Shown: in pieces, positions 1 to 28,256 of the stretch
How the letters are laid out: each line of letters opens with the position of its first letter
Numbering within the stretch: position 1 is the stretch's first letter
Assembly (NCBI GenBank): GCA_964450955.1
Contig: CAYVFI010000004.1
Location: 1 to 64,000 of the forward strand
Source of the DNA: CAYNWT01 sp964450955
GTDB taxonomy: Bacteria; Planctomycetota; Planctomycetia; Planctomycetales; Planctomycetaceae
Direction of reading: 5' to 3'
DNA: 64,000 bases
The notes under the pieces: generated by a model
What the model was told of the DNA's origin: nothing
Databases searched by the model: none
What the model saw: only the letters and a program-made list of their open reading frames with translations
Translations under genes and position numbers: made by a program

Positions 1-6569
<6,569 letters not shown>

Positions 6570-6981
6570 GTCCGCCCCCGTTCGCTGGTTTACCGGGGCG
6601 GATTATAGGGAGGGGTAACGCAGGTTTCGATGGCGAGGCATCGAGTGGGAGGATCGGCCGCTTTCAACCGGTTCGATGAAACTCCGCCAGCAATGGTGTT
6701 CTTCTCGAGGTTCAGTGAGCCTTCCGACGTGGCTGGTATGCAGGCCGCCGGCTGGTTGCTGAGCCGGTTGGTTTGTTCGGCGATCGATTCAGGCTTCGCC
6801 CGCGGACGCGGTGGGGTTGTTCCGGTTGAGCGGGTCGCTCGTGCGAGGGTGGGCAGGCAGTTTACACAAAACTGACAGTCCGGAAGTCCCAAGTCAGATG
6901 GGGGCGTAGGTTTACGTGGTGGGCCATTCCCAAAACTGCGCTCGGGCTGCGCATTGCGAACCTTAGTTGTGAGACAAGTCA
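6570..6981. other. Divergent intergenic region between uvrA and the giant gene
   Basis: About 410 bp without a convincing gene. It holds the candidate uvrA promoter at 6602-6630. I could not identify a clear promoter or Shine-Dalgarno site for the gene starting at 6982. Open frames across it in either direction carry no recognisable protein signature. Confidence 0.6.
6602..6630 (-). promoter_or_regulatory. Candidate uvrA promoter
   Basis: Reading on the minus strand: -35-like TCGAAA (6630-6625), a 17-bp spacer, then a perfect -10 TATAAT (6607-6602). The GTG start of uvrA follows about 33 bp downstream. The -35 matches the sigma70 consensus at four of six positions. I see no obvious LexA-type operator here. 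Confidence 0.6.
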
Positions 6982-20892
<13,911 letters not shown>

Positions 20893-20936
20893 CGCATAGA
20901 CAATCAGCGATTCCCTGCCTGACCAAATACAAACCA

Positions 20937-20972
20937 AACGCCCGCTACCACGTACGGCGGGTGTTCTTGTTC
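20937..20972 (+). terminator. Candidate terminator after the giant gene
   Basis: The stem AACGCCCGC pairs with GCGGGTGTT (one G-T pair) around a short loop, followed by the T-rich run CTTGTTCTC. It lies about 45 bp after the stop codon at 20892. The stem is good but the T tract is interrupted. Confidence 0.5.
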
Positions 20973-21154
20973 TCATCAGACCTCGTATGCCCCGCCCCAA
21001 CCGCGTAAGAGACCGGGGTTAGCACACCGCTTCAGAACCACACAAACTCGCGGTGTTTCAATTCCCGCCTGCATTGATTGGGGAAAGTTGCGCCGCTGGC
21101 AGGTACACTGCGAACCTTGGATTCCGGCATCAGCCGAACACTACGGGATCGCGT

Positions 21155-23740
21155 ATGTTTCGCCTAATCAAACCGGCCGTTCTGGCCATCGTCATGCACA
21201 CCTTAAGTGGTTCCAGCCTTGCCTGCGCGGATGAGCTTGAGGACCGGTTGCAGAAGTTCGAAACCGCATTCTCAACCGGCCCCGGCAACCCGTATGTGGC
21301 TGCCAGAGAACTCATCGACTGGGGCCAGCAATCGGGCGACACACAAACGGAAGCTCGGGGTTATTTACGGTTAGCGTTAATGGACGCGGTACCCAACAAC
21401 GAACACTCCGGCTGGCGGACGAACCTCAGGCGCGGCATTAAACTTGCCGGAACCGACAAAACGGAAGCGCGGGCAGAAGCGCTGTTGTTTCAGGGCTACA
21501 TCAAAGGACGAGCCGACAGCCTTATCGACGACGGATTAGCGACAATCGAAGAGGCAATCGTTCTCGCCCGCGAACTGCAGTCTGACCGAGTTCTCGCTCT
21601 AAGCTATTTATTATCAGCAGAACTGTTGAGAGTGCGCAACAGAAAATCGCAGGCCCGCAATTACTCTTTCCGCTGCCAGGCATTCGCAAAGCGAACCAAA
21701 AGTCCCGGACTGCAAGCCATCGCGCTTCGCAAAATCGTCGACGACCTGACCAGGTTCCGTTGCTACAAAGACGGCATCCCCTACGCTCGCGAACTGATGA
21801 ACATCAGCAAGGGCCACGCGGGATTGGCAGAACGATTGCTTTACAGAGCGGGTGAACTGCCGGACTACGAAAACAGGCTTCGCAAAAGAATCACTCAACA
21901 ATCGGCAACAAACCCAACCGGTCGGAACCAGTTAATGCTTGCCAGGCAGCAACTTAACCTGGTTGCTCTAATCATGAAAAAAGCTCCGGAGGAAGCCGCA
22001 AGCATCATACCGGACGTCATTGAAGCGTTCGAAGCGCACAAGGACCACACGTGGACGAAGTTCGGAAAACTGATCTATGCCATGATTCCGCAGCCTGGTG
22101 AAACAAGTACCGCCGCCTATCAGCGTTTTGACGAAGTCCGGTCTCAACATCAAAAGGCCCTACGTTGGATGGCAGAGGAACTCAACATCGACGTTGCTGC
22201 CTTCATGGAAGATCACCAGCAGTGGAAAGCGGCTACCGAGTGGCGCAGGTCGGAAGCGAAGCAGATGTACGACTGGGTCAACGACAGCACTGGTGATGCC
22301 GCCTCGTCGGCTCGCGCGTTCATGGAAAACGAACTGCGACTGAGAAAAGAACGCGATCGAATTACAGGAGAACGCAACAAGATTGCCTTTGAGCGCGAAG
22401 AAATGGCCGCCGAACGTTCGGGCTTCGCCGAAGAACGTCAGCGGTTCTCTCGAACCCAACTGGGACTAATCTGGATCACGGGCATGGCGGTTGTCGGCGC
22501 CTTCGGGACACGCATGTTTGTCATGTCTCGACACCGCAAGCAGTTGCAGGGAGAAGTGGATCGCAAAACTGCATCGCTACAACTAGCCAAACAAGACGCC
22601 GAACTCGCTCGCGACCGTGCTCAGTGTGCGGACAAGGCGAAGACCGACTTTCTGGCGTGTATGAACCACGAAATACGAAACCCGCTGAACGCGATTCTGG
22701 GATACAGCCAACTACTTCAACGCGAACCGGCAGACCTTAGCAGTCATGAGTTGCGGGGTATCGAATCCAGTACCGAACACCTGCTGCAACTGGTTAACAA
22801 CGTGTTGGACATGTCCAGCATCGAGAACGGTGAGATAGGAATCTACGAGCGGCGTTTTGATTTGCACGGATTGTGCGAAAGCGTTGATGACATCCTCAAG
22901 CACACGGCCGCCCACAAGGGAGTCGCGTTCTACGTGGAAATTGACCCGTCCGTACCGCGTTATGTGGTGGGTGACGAGTCAAAACTTCGCCAGACGCTGA
23001 TCAATCTGTGTTCGAACGGAATCAAGTTTACGGCTGAGGGTCAGGTTAAGCTGGCCATGTCGTCAACCGACAAATCAGACAATCAATTCCAACTGCAGGC
23101 ACTCGTAAAAGATTCCGGCAGCGGCCTAAGCGAAATTGACTTGGAATCGTTGTTCGCACCCTATACCCAGTCAACCATCGCACGCGAAACGCGAAGCGGT
23201 TCCGGTTTGGGACTTTACATTTGCAAGTCTTTTGCGGATCGAATGGGAGGAACCCTGACGGGGCGCAACTCGGAAAGTGGCGGTGCCGAGTTCGAACTCA
23301 CCGTGCCCCTGAAGATTGCTGCGGGGCCACTGGACAACGACACCGTACCCGGAATCACGCCCGATGGGACAGCCACGCCAAAGGTACTGGTCGTGGACGA
23401 CAACCGTGAGAACCTTGAAACCATCGCCCGGGCACTGCAGGCAATGGGTTACGAAACCAGAACAGCCGATTCGAAAAGCCCGGCGGTACGCGAGACGCAG
23501 TCATGGCGCCCCGACTTTGTATTCCTGGACATTCACATGCCCGGCGCTGACGGATTCGAGGTGGCGCAGGCGATTCGGGATACTGACGCGGGCCTTGATT
23601 TGAAGATCATCGCAATCACTGGCGATGCGATCGCCAGCGTCCGTCAAAGGGCACTTAATAGCGGGTTTGATGCGTTCTTAACGAAACCAGTCCGACTAAA
23701 AACTATCGAACAGGCAATCGGCGAGTTACTGCATTCGTAA
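21155..23740 (+). CDS. Hybrid sensor histidine kinase with C-terminal receiver
   Basis: 861 aa. A signal-peptide-like N-terminus (MFRLIKPAVLAIVM) leads into a helical, TPR-like extracytoplasmic region of about 380 residues, a charged coiled coil (about 390-434), one membrane segment (about 435-458), then the kinase core. Seen: an H-box FLACMNHEIRNPLNAILG with His505; an N-box NLCSNGIKF; G1 DSGSGL; G2 GSGLGLYICKSF; and a receiver domain with VVDDN, the phosphoacceptor Asp792 in FLDIHMPGADG, and Lys in FLTKPV. An upstream in-frame ATG at 21053 would add 34 residues before the signal peptide, so I prefer 21155. No partner response regulator lies beside it; the built-in receiver suggests a phosphorelay. 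The ligand is unknown. Confidence 0.92.
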   Translation: MFRLIKPAVLAIVMHTLSGSSLACADELEDRLQKFETAFSTGPGNPYVAARELIDWGQQSGDTQTEARGYLRLALMDAVPNNEHSGWRTNLRRGIKLAGTDKTEARAEALLFQGYIKGRADSLIDDGLATIEEAIVLARELQSDRVLALSYLLSAELLRVRNRKSQARNYSFRCQAFAKRTKSPGLQAIALRKIVDDLTRFRCYKDGIPYARELMNISKGHAGLAERLLYRAGELPDYENRLRKRITQQSATNPTGRNQLMLARQQLNLVALIMKKAPEEAASIIPDVIEAFEAHKDHTWTKFGKLIYAMIPQPGETSTAAYQRFDEVRSQHQKALRWMAEELNIDVAAFMEDHQQWKAATEWRRSEAKQMYDWVNDSTGDAASSARAFMENELRLRKERDRITGERNKIAFEREEMAAERSGFAEERQRFSRTQLGLIWITGMAVVGAFGTRMFVMSRHRKQLQGEVDRKTASLQLAKQDAELARDRAQCADKAKTDFLACMNHEIRNPLNAILGYSQLLQREPADLSSHELRGIESSTEHLLQLVNNVLDMSSIENGEIGIYERRFDLHGLCESVDDILKHTAAHKGVAFYVEIDPSVPRYVVGDESKLRQTLINLCSNGIKFTAEGQVKLAMSSTDKSDNQFQLQALVKDSGSGLSEIDLESLFAPYTQSTIARETRSGSGLGLYICKSFADRMGGTLTGRNSESGGAEFELTVPLKIAAGPLDNDTVPGITPDGTATPKVLVVDDNRENLETIARALQAMGYETRTADSKSPAVRETQSWRPDFVFLDIHMPGADGFEVAQAIRDTDAGLDLKIIAITGDAIASVRQRALNSGFDAFLTKPVRLKTIEQAIGELLHS

Positions 23741-23830
23741 GGCAATTCGAAAAGGGTAAATCGAAAAGGGCAGGACGAACTCTCGCTCGCCCCGCCCGTC
23801 GAAGGTTCGGTTTCTCAACAAGCCACCTGG

Positions 23831-24580
23831 CTACGCGGCGGTCGCTTCAAGTTCCAGCTGACTAACAAGACTGTCTTCAAGTCCTAAAGCCGCTGCCAAC
23901 TGGTCAAGGTACGATTGTTCGGACTGACGATCGACATCCAGAACCATCCGCGATGCCAGGTAAATTTCCGCTGCTGCCGCAGGTGAATCAGCTAGCCCGG
24001 CAACTTGCGTCACATCCAGCGGCTGAGCCAGTTCGTCCTGAAGCGACGTGGCAAGTTCGTCTTCAAGACCAAGAATTTGAATCTCTTCTGTCAGCCGCTG
24101 CTGTTCAGAAGCGTCCACGTAACCGTCGGCCTTAGCAGCTGCGATCATCGCGCGAATTAGGTTGATGCTGCGAATATTGGCTTCGCCAACGGGTAGTTCT
24201 GACACCGGCTGACCGATTTCTTCAGTCGCTCCAGTCCTGGCCTGGTGATCTTTGAAGACTTTGTACGCCAGGCCGCCAAGCGCTGCCAGCCCGCCCAGCT
24301 TGGCCGCAGGAGCCGCAATTTTTCGGCCGCGTTCGGTTCCCAGCAATAGAGCCAGCAAACCGCCCACCGCCGCGCCTTTGCCAAGGTTTGCCATCGCCTG
24401 ATCCCCCGCTTCACCCTCCGGCAGACCAAGTTTATCCTCAGCCAGATCGCGACCTCTTTCGACCAGATCTTTGCCCGATTCAAGCGTCTGCTCGGCCAGA
24501 CCTTTGCCTGACTCAAGGCCTTTTTCAGCAAGTTCTTTTCCAGACCGAAGCAGGCTTTCAAGAAGTGCGCGTGGATCCAT
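23831..24580 (-). CDS. DUF533 / TerB-like protein
   Basis: 249 aa. The C-terminal part (about 130-249) has the TerB/DUF533 pattern: IRAMIAAAKADGYVDASEQQR and later AAAEIYLASRMVLDVD, the same fold class as E. coli YebE. The middle (about 65-110) is Gly/Ala-rich and hydrophobic (LLALLLGTERGRK), probably membrane-inserting. The first 50 residues are an unusual run of about 11-residue repeats of the SGKELAEKGLE type that would form an amphipathic helix. Start ATG at 24580 has AAGGGA upstream. It is convergent with the histidine kinase gene. The molecular function of DUF533 is not known. Confidence 0.85.
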   Translation of the reverse strand: MDPRALLESLLRSGKELAEKGLESGKGLAEQTLESGKDLVERGRDLAEDKLGLPEGEAGDQAMANLGKGAAVGGLLALLLGTERGRKIAAPAAKLGGLAALGGLAYKVFKDHQARTGATEEIGQPVSELPVGEANIRSINLIRAMIAAAKADGYVDASEQQRLTEEIQILGLEDELATSLQDELAQPLDVTQVAGLADSPAAAAEIYLASRMVLDVDRQSEQSYLDQLAAALGLEDSLVSQLELEATAA

Positions 24581-24817
24581 GACGTTTCCCTTTTCGTACG
24601 TGTAATCATGAGGCGAGCGCCGCAGCGACGCGAACCATTCTTGCCCACGTGGATTATCACAAGATCCGGTTCACCGAACAGAGTCGGAGGATATTTGGCA
24701 GGAAAACAACTGCTGGCCGAAGTCGACTCCTGACAAACACCAACTACGAACTACCTTAAACACCCGGTACCATGGCGCGACATTCAGCGTCGAAGCAGCC
24801 ACCACAGAAAACCCAAC

Positions 24818-25744
24818 ATGTCGCACGAACGCCTAAACGGCCTCATCGCCGCCACACTCACACCATTCTCTCAAAGCGGTGAAGTCAACCTTGCCGGCAT
24901 CGCTCCGATGGTTGAGTTCCTCATCGGCAACGGAATTCAGGGCATGTACGTTTGCGGCAGCACCGGTGAGGGTATGTCGCTTAGCACGGCCGAACGCAAA
25001 GCTGTGACCGCAGAATTCGTGAACGCTGCATCCGGGCGAATTCCGGTTATCGCTCAAGTCGGCCACAACAGTCTCGCAGAAGCCCGCGACCTTGCGGCTC
25101 ATGCGGCGACGGCGGGGGTCGATATCGTGTCAGCCACCTGCCCGTCATACTTCAAAGCCAGTGACAACAAGGCTCTGACCAGATGCGTGGCTGACATCGC
25201 ATCGGCCGCGCCAGACCTGCCGTTTTATTACTACCACATTCCCTCACTCACGGGGTCGACCGTGGACATTGTTGGCTTTCTGGAAGACGGCCGAGCCAGC
25301 GTTCCGAACCTTGTCGGGTTAAAGTACACGGACACAAAACTGTTTGAGTATCAAACCTGCCTGGCAGTCAACGACGGCGAGTTTGACATTGTCTGGGGCT
25401 GCGACGAAATGCTGCTGGGAGCATTGGCCACCGGGGCCAGGGCTGCCATCGGCAGCACGTACAACATTGCGGCCCCGCTTTCGAACAAGGTTATCGAAGC
25501 CTTCAACAAGGGAGACATCACCAACGCTCGCGAGCATCAGTTGCGGTCGGCGTTGTTTATTCGCGAGCTACTCCAGTTCCCGTTTCATGCGGCAGTGAAA
25601 TCGATACTCGGCACTCGAGGTTTAGAACTCGGTTCGGTTCGAGCACCCCTGATGGGACTGGAACCGGATGACTCAAAGCGACTTATTCAAATGCTGGCCG
25701 AGGTCCAATTTGACGACTTCGGTTGCCGCTGCGCAAGCGAGTGA
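24818..25744 (+). CDS. nanA: N-acetylneuraminate lyase (DHDPS/NAL family)
   Basis: 308 aa, full length for the family. A class I aldolase of the TIM-barrel DHDPS/NAL superfamily. Seen: GSTGEG near residue 47-52; the catalytic Tyr139 in FYYYHIPSLTG; the Schiff-base Lys169 in GLKYTD; and GSTYNI, which favours N-acetylneuraminate lyase over dihydrodipicolinate synthase. Expected reaction: cleavage of N-acetylneuraminate to N-acetylmannosamine and pyruvate. No other sialic-acid genes are nearby, so substrate assignment rests on these motifs; a related keto-acid aldolase is the alternative. Confidence 0.85.
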   Translation: MSHERLNGLIAATLTPFSQSGEVNLAGIAPMVEFLIGNGIQGMYVCGSTGEGMSLSTAERKAVTAEFVNAASGRIPVIAQVGHNSLAEARDLAAHAATAGVDIVSATCPSYFKASDNKALTRCVADIASAAPDLPFYYYHIPSLTGSTVDIVGFLEDGRASVPNLVGLKYTDTKLFEYQTCLAVNDGEFDIVWGCDEMLLGALATGARAAIGSTYNIAAPLSNKVIEAFNKGDITNAREHQLRSALFIRELLQFPFHAAVKSILGTRGLELGSVRAPLMGLEPDDSKRLIQMLAEVQFDDFGCRCASE

Positions 25745-25753
25745 GTGAGAGTG

Positions 25754-25867
25754 CCGAGCCAGCCGAAAGACCAGTGGCGGGTAGGCCTCAGAGAACTCGC
25801 ACCAGGCGTTCAGGTCTGAAGGGTCCCTCAACCTGAGAATCAGATTGGCTCTGGTTTTTTGGTGCAT
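25754..25867 (-). pseudogene. N-terminal remnant of a planctomycetal ECF sigma factor
   Basis: From ATG at 25867 the minus strand reads about 38 residues beginning MHQKTRANLILRLRDPSD and continuing NAWCEFSEAYPPLVFRLAR. This matches the pattern of region 2 starts in planctomycetal ECF sigma factors (LRLRDPxDxxAWxxFxxxYxPLVxRLAR). After residue 38 the frame runs into sequence antisense to the 3' end of nanA and no further sigma regions follow. It is therefore a truncated relic, not a working gene. Confidence 0.65.
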
Positions 25868-25893
25868 CTCGCATCGGCATCTCGCATCGGCAT
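25864..25893. repeat. 13-bp tandem repeat GCATCTCGCATCG
   Basis: Two perfect head-to-tail copies (25864-25876 and 25877-25889) plus a partial third. It overlaps the first codons of the sigma-factor remnant. Confidence 0.8.
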
Positions 25894-26084
25894 TTCCCGT
25901 GGGACGGGTTCCCTGCCTCAATACACTGGAACCGGGCGGGGTTCTTTCAGGGTTCAGCAGTTTTTCTTGAAGGGATCTATGTTTCGTTTTTGCATCATTC
26001 CAAGGCCAGCCACGAAAGTTGGCAGGAGTTTCAGGCGAACAAACCCCTTGAAACTACGGTTATATAGAGAGGCAGCCTAACCGG

Positions 26085-26100
26085 CCTTCGCGCGCGAAGG
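26085..26100. promoter_or_regulatory. Perfect 16-bp palindrome upstream of the VWA operon
   Basis: CCTTCGCGCGCGAAGG is its own reverse complement. It lies about 170 bp before the first VWA gene. It could be an operator or the stem of a weak terminator (TCTGTTTGG follows); the sequence alone does not decide. Confidence 0.35.
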
Positions 26101-26272
26101 TCTGTTTGGACGTAAATCCTATTGGCGTAAAGAGTTGTGATCAGTAGTGAGCACTTTCACTGCTTGCGACACAGCCAAATGCCGTTTAAACTCGATACCT
26201 ATTGAAGCCGCTGCGAATTCCGTCGTTTGAGACAACGCGCAGTGCATCCGTTTGATCGTGGTGAGGGACACA

Positions 26273-28222
26273 GTGAGCACAACTCAGATCGCTCCGGGCC
26301 AGGAGTCTCAGCCCCCAGGCGGCAACGACTCGGATTACGAAGCCTCCTGGCTCTCATCTGCACTGGGCGAAATGCCTGCATGGGTCATCAGCCTGTGCGT
26401 CCACCTCATCATCATGCTGGTGCTGGCCAGCTTCACCATTGTAGCGCAGCAGGTTCAGGACAAGGCGCTAACCACGTTTATCGAAGATGAAGAAATCCGG
26501 CCGGAAGAGTACCAGTTCAATAGCACGGTCGTTGATGCGATCGGCAGTGAGAGTGATACCAACATCGCCGGTCCTTCCATGGCGGCTGCTCAGAATTCCG
26601 GAGCCGACAACCACCGCGAACGTCAGGAACGACTCGAAGAAACAGTTCTGCAACCCGAGATTCCAATTGTCGACACCCTGCCGACACCCAACGAAGCGGA
26701 CCTTGTGAAGCAGTTCGATGCCATCGGTTCGACAGAACACACGGGCGGAACCGAAGGCGCGATGGACCGTCTGACGATGGAAATCGCCGCTTCTCTGCGA
26801 GAACGCAAGACGCTTGTGGTTTGGTTGTTTGACGAATCGCTGTCTGTGCACAAACGCCGCGAAGAAATCGCGGACCGGTTCGATAACGTTTACCGTCAAT
26901 TGGGCTTGATGGACGTCGATTCGAAAACCGCACTCAAGACCGCCGTTGCCAGCTTTGGTCGCGACTACCACTTGCTAAGCAAGGAACCGACAACTGACGT
27001 CGAAGAACTAAGCAAGCAGGTTCGTGACATCCAGCCCGACAAAAGCGGCATCGAGAATGTCTTTGGAGCTGTCAGCAGCGTCTACAAGAAGTTCCTCCCA
27101 TGGCGTCGGAAGAAAGGCAACATCCACAACGTCATGGTCATTGTTGTGACCGACGAACGCGGAGACGACTACGGCCAGCTGGAAACGATCATCCGAAACA
27201 TGTCTCGCAACAGCATGCGAGTTTACTGCGTCGGCAACGCCGCTGTCTTCGGGCGCGAGAAAGGTCTGATTGAACACACGTGGGAGTTCGAAGGCGAAGA
27301 GATTACTCGCCGCCTGCCTGCTGATCAGGGACCAGAAACTGTCGCTGCCGAACGTCTACAACTTCCATTCTGGACGGGCGATCGTGGCAACCTCTCGCAG
27401 ATGTCGTCCGGCTACGGCCCGTACGCTTTGACTCGGCTCTGCACCGAAACCGGCGGCATGTATCTGTTGGCCGAAGAAAGCCTCGGACGTAAGTTCGACA
27501 CAGGAATCATGCGTGATTACACGCCCGACTATCGACCAATTTCGATGTACCAGCGACAGCTGACATCCAATCTTGCGAAGGGAGCACTCAACGCTGCCGC
27601 CAAGCTGACACAGGTCGACGACATCCCACGGCCGCAACGCGTCTTTATGGCCAACAACGACAACATCCTGCGTCAACAAATTACCGAAGCACAAAAACCG
27701 TTGGCCGACCTGGAATATAAACTTCGTCGATTGCACAGCAGTATTGCTCAGGGTGAAAAGCACCGCACCAAGCTGGACACGCCTCGTTGGCGGGCGAGTT
27801 ACGACCTGGCGATGGGCCGCGTTCTCGCTTTGCTGGTTCGGGCACACGGCTACAACGCCGTACTGGCTGACATGAAGACGTCGCCAAAGACGTTTCAGAA
27901 GAAAGACAGCAACCAGTGGAAGCTGCGACCGTCGGAGAAAATCCTCGGAGGCCCGGCTGTCCGCAAGCTTCACAAACAGGCCGTTGAGTATCTGACACGG
28001 GTTGTGGACGAACACCCAGGGACGCCGTGGGCGCTGATTGCCGAAGTCGAACTTAGCGAACCAATGGGTTGGGACTGGTATGAGGGCCAAATCAAAATGG
28101 CCGCCAACAACATGGCCAACAACCGCCAAAACCGGCCACAGTTCGCTCCCGAAGAAGAACGCATGAGGCAGGAACAACGCAAGCGTCAACGACGGCGCGA
28201 AGCGAGTGCTCCGAAACTCTGA
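26273..28222 (+). CDS. Membrane-anchored VWA-domain protein, first of a pair
   Basis: 649 aa from GTG at 26273, chosen because GAGGG (26263-26267) lies 5 nt upstream; an in-frame TTG at 26252 has no such site. Seen: an N-terminal region, a single membrane segment (about 35-62, PAWVISLCVHLIIMLVLASF), a low-complexity linker, then a VWA-like domain (about 180-330) with the MIDAS-type DESLS in VVWLFDESLS and a later VVTDERGDD. The C-terminal third is helical, with WRASYDLAMGRVLAL and HPGTPWA. The next gene encodes a paralogue alignable over its length. The family is typical of Planctomycetota; metal-dependent protein binding is expected of VWA domains, but the partner and process are unknown. 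Confidence 0.85.
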   Translation: MSTTQIAPGQESQPPGGNDSDYEASWLSSALGEMPAWVISLCVHLIIMLVLASFTIVAQQVQDKALTTFIEDEEIRPEEYQFNSTVVDAIGSESDTNIAGPSMAAAQNSGADNHRERQERLEETVLQPEIPIVDTLPTPNEADLVKQFDAIGSTEHTGGTEGAMDRLTMEIAASLRERKTLVVWLFDESLSVHKRREEIADRFDNVYRQLGLMDVDSKTALKTAVASFGRDYHLLSKEPTTDVEELSKQVRDIQPDKSGIENVFGAVSSVYKKFLPWRRKKGNIHNVMVIVVTDERGDDYGQLETIIRNMSRNSMRVYCVGNAAVFGREKGLIEHTWEFEGEEITRRLPADQGPETVAAERLQLPFWTGDRGNLSQMSSGYGPYALTRLCTETGGMYLLAEESLGRKFDTGIMRDYTPDYRPISMYQRQLTSNLAKGALNAAAKLTQVDDIPRPQRVFMANNDNILRQQITEAQKPLADLEYKLRRLHSSIAQGEKHRTKLDTPRWRASYDLAMGRVLALLVRAHGYNAVLADMKTSPKTFQKKDSNQWKLRPSEKILGGPAVRKLHKQAVEYLTRVVDEHPGTPWALIAEVELSEPMGWDWYEGQIKMAANNMANNRQNRPQFAPEEERMRQEQRKRQRRREASAPKL

Positions 28223-28256
28223 TCACAAAACACGGTCCTCCAGGCGGAACGCCAAC

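Larger units (their letters stand above)
25745..26272. other. Degraded intergenic region upstream of the VWA genes
   Basis: About 530 bp without an intact gene. It contains an ECF sigma-factor remnant on the minus strand (25754-25867), a 13-bp tandem repeat overlapping that remnant's start, a short inverted repeat AGTTTCA/TGAAACT around 26028-26055, and a perfect 16-bp palindrome at 26085-26100. Confidence 0.7.
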
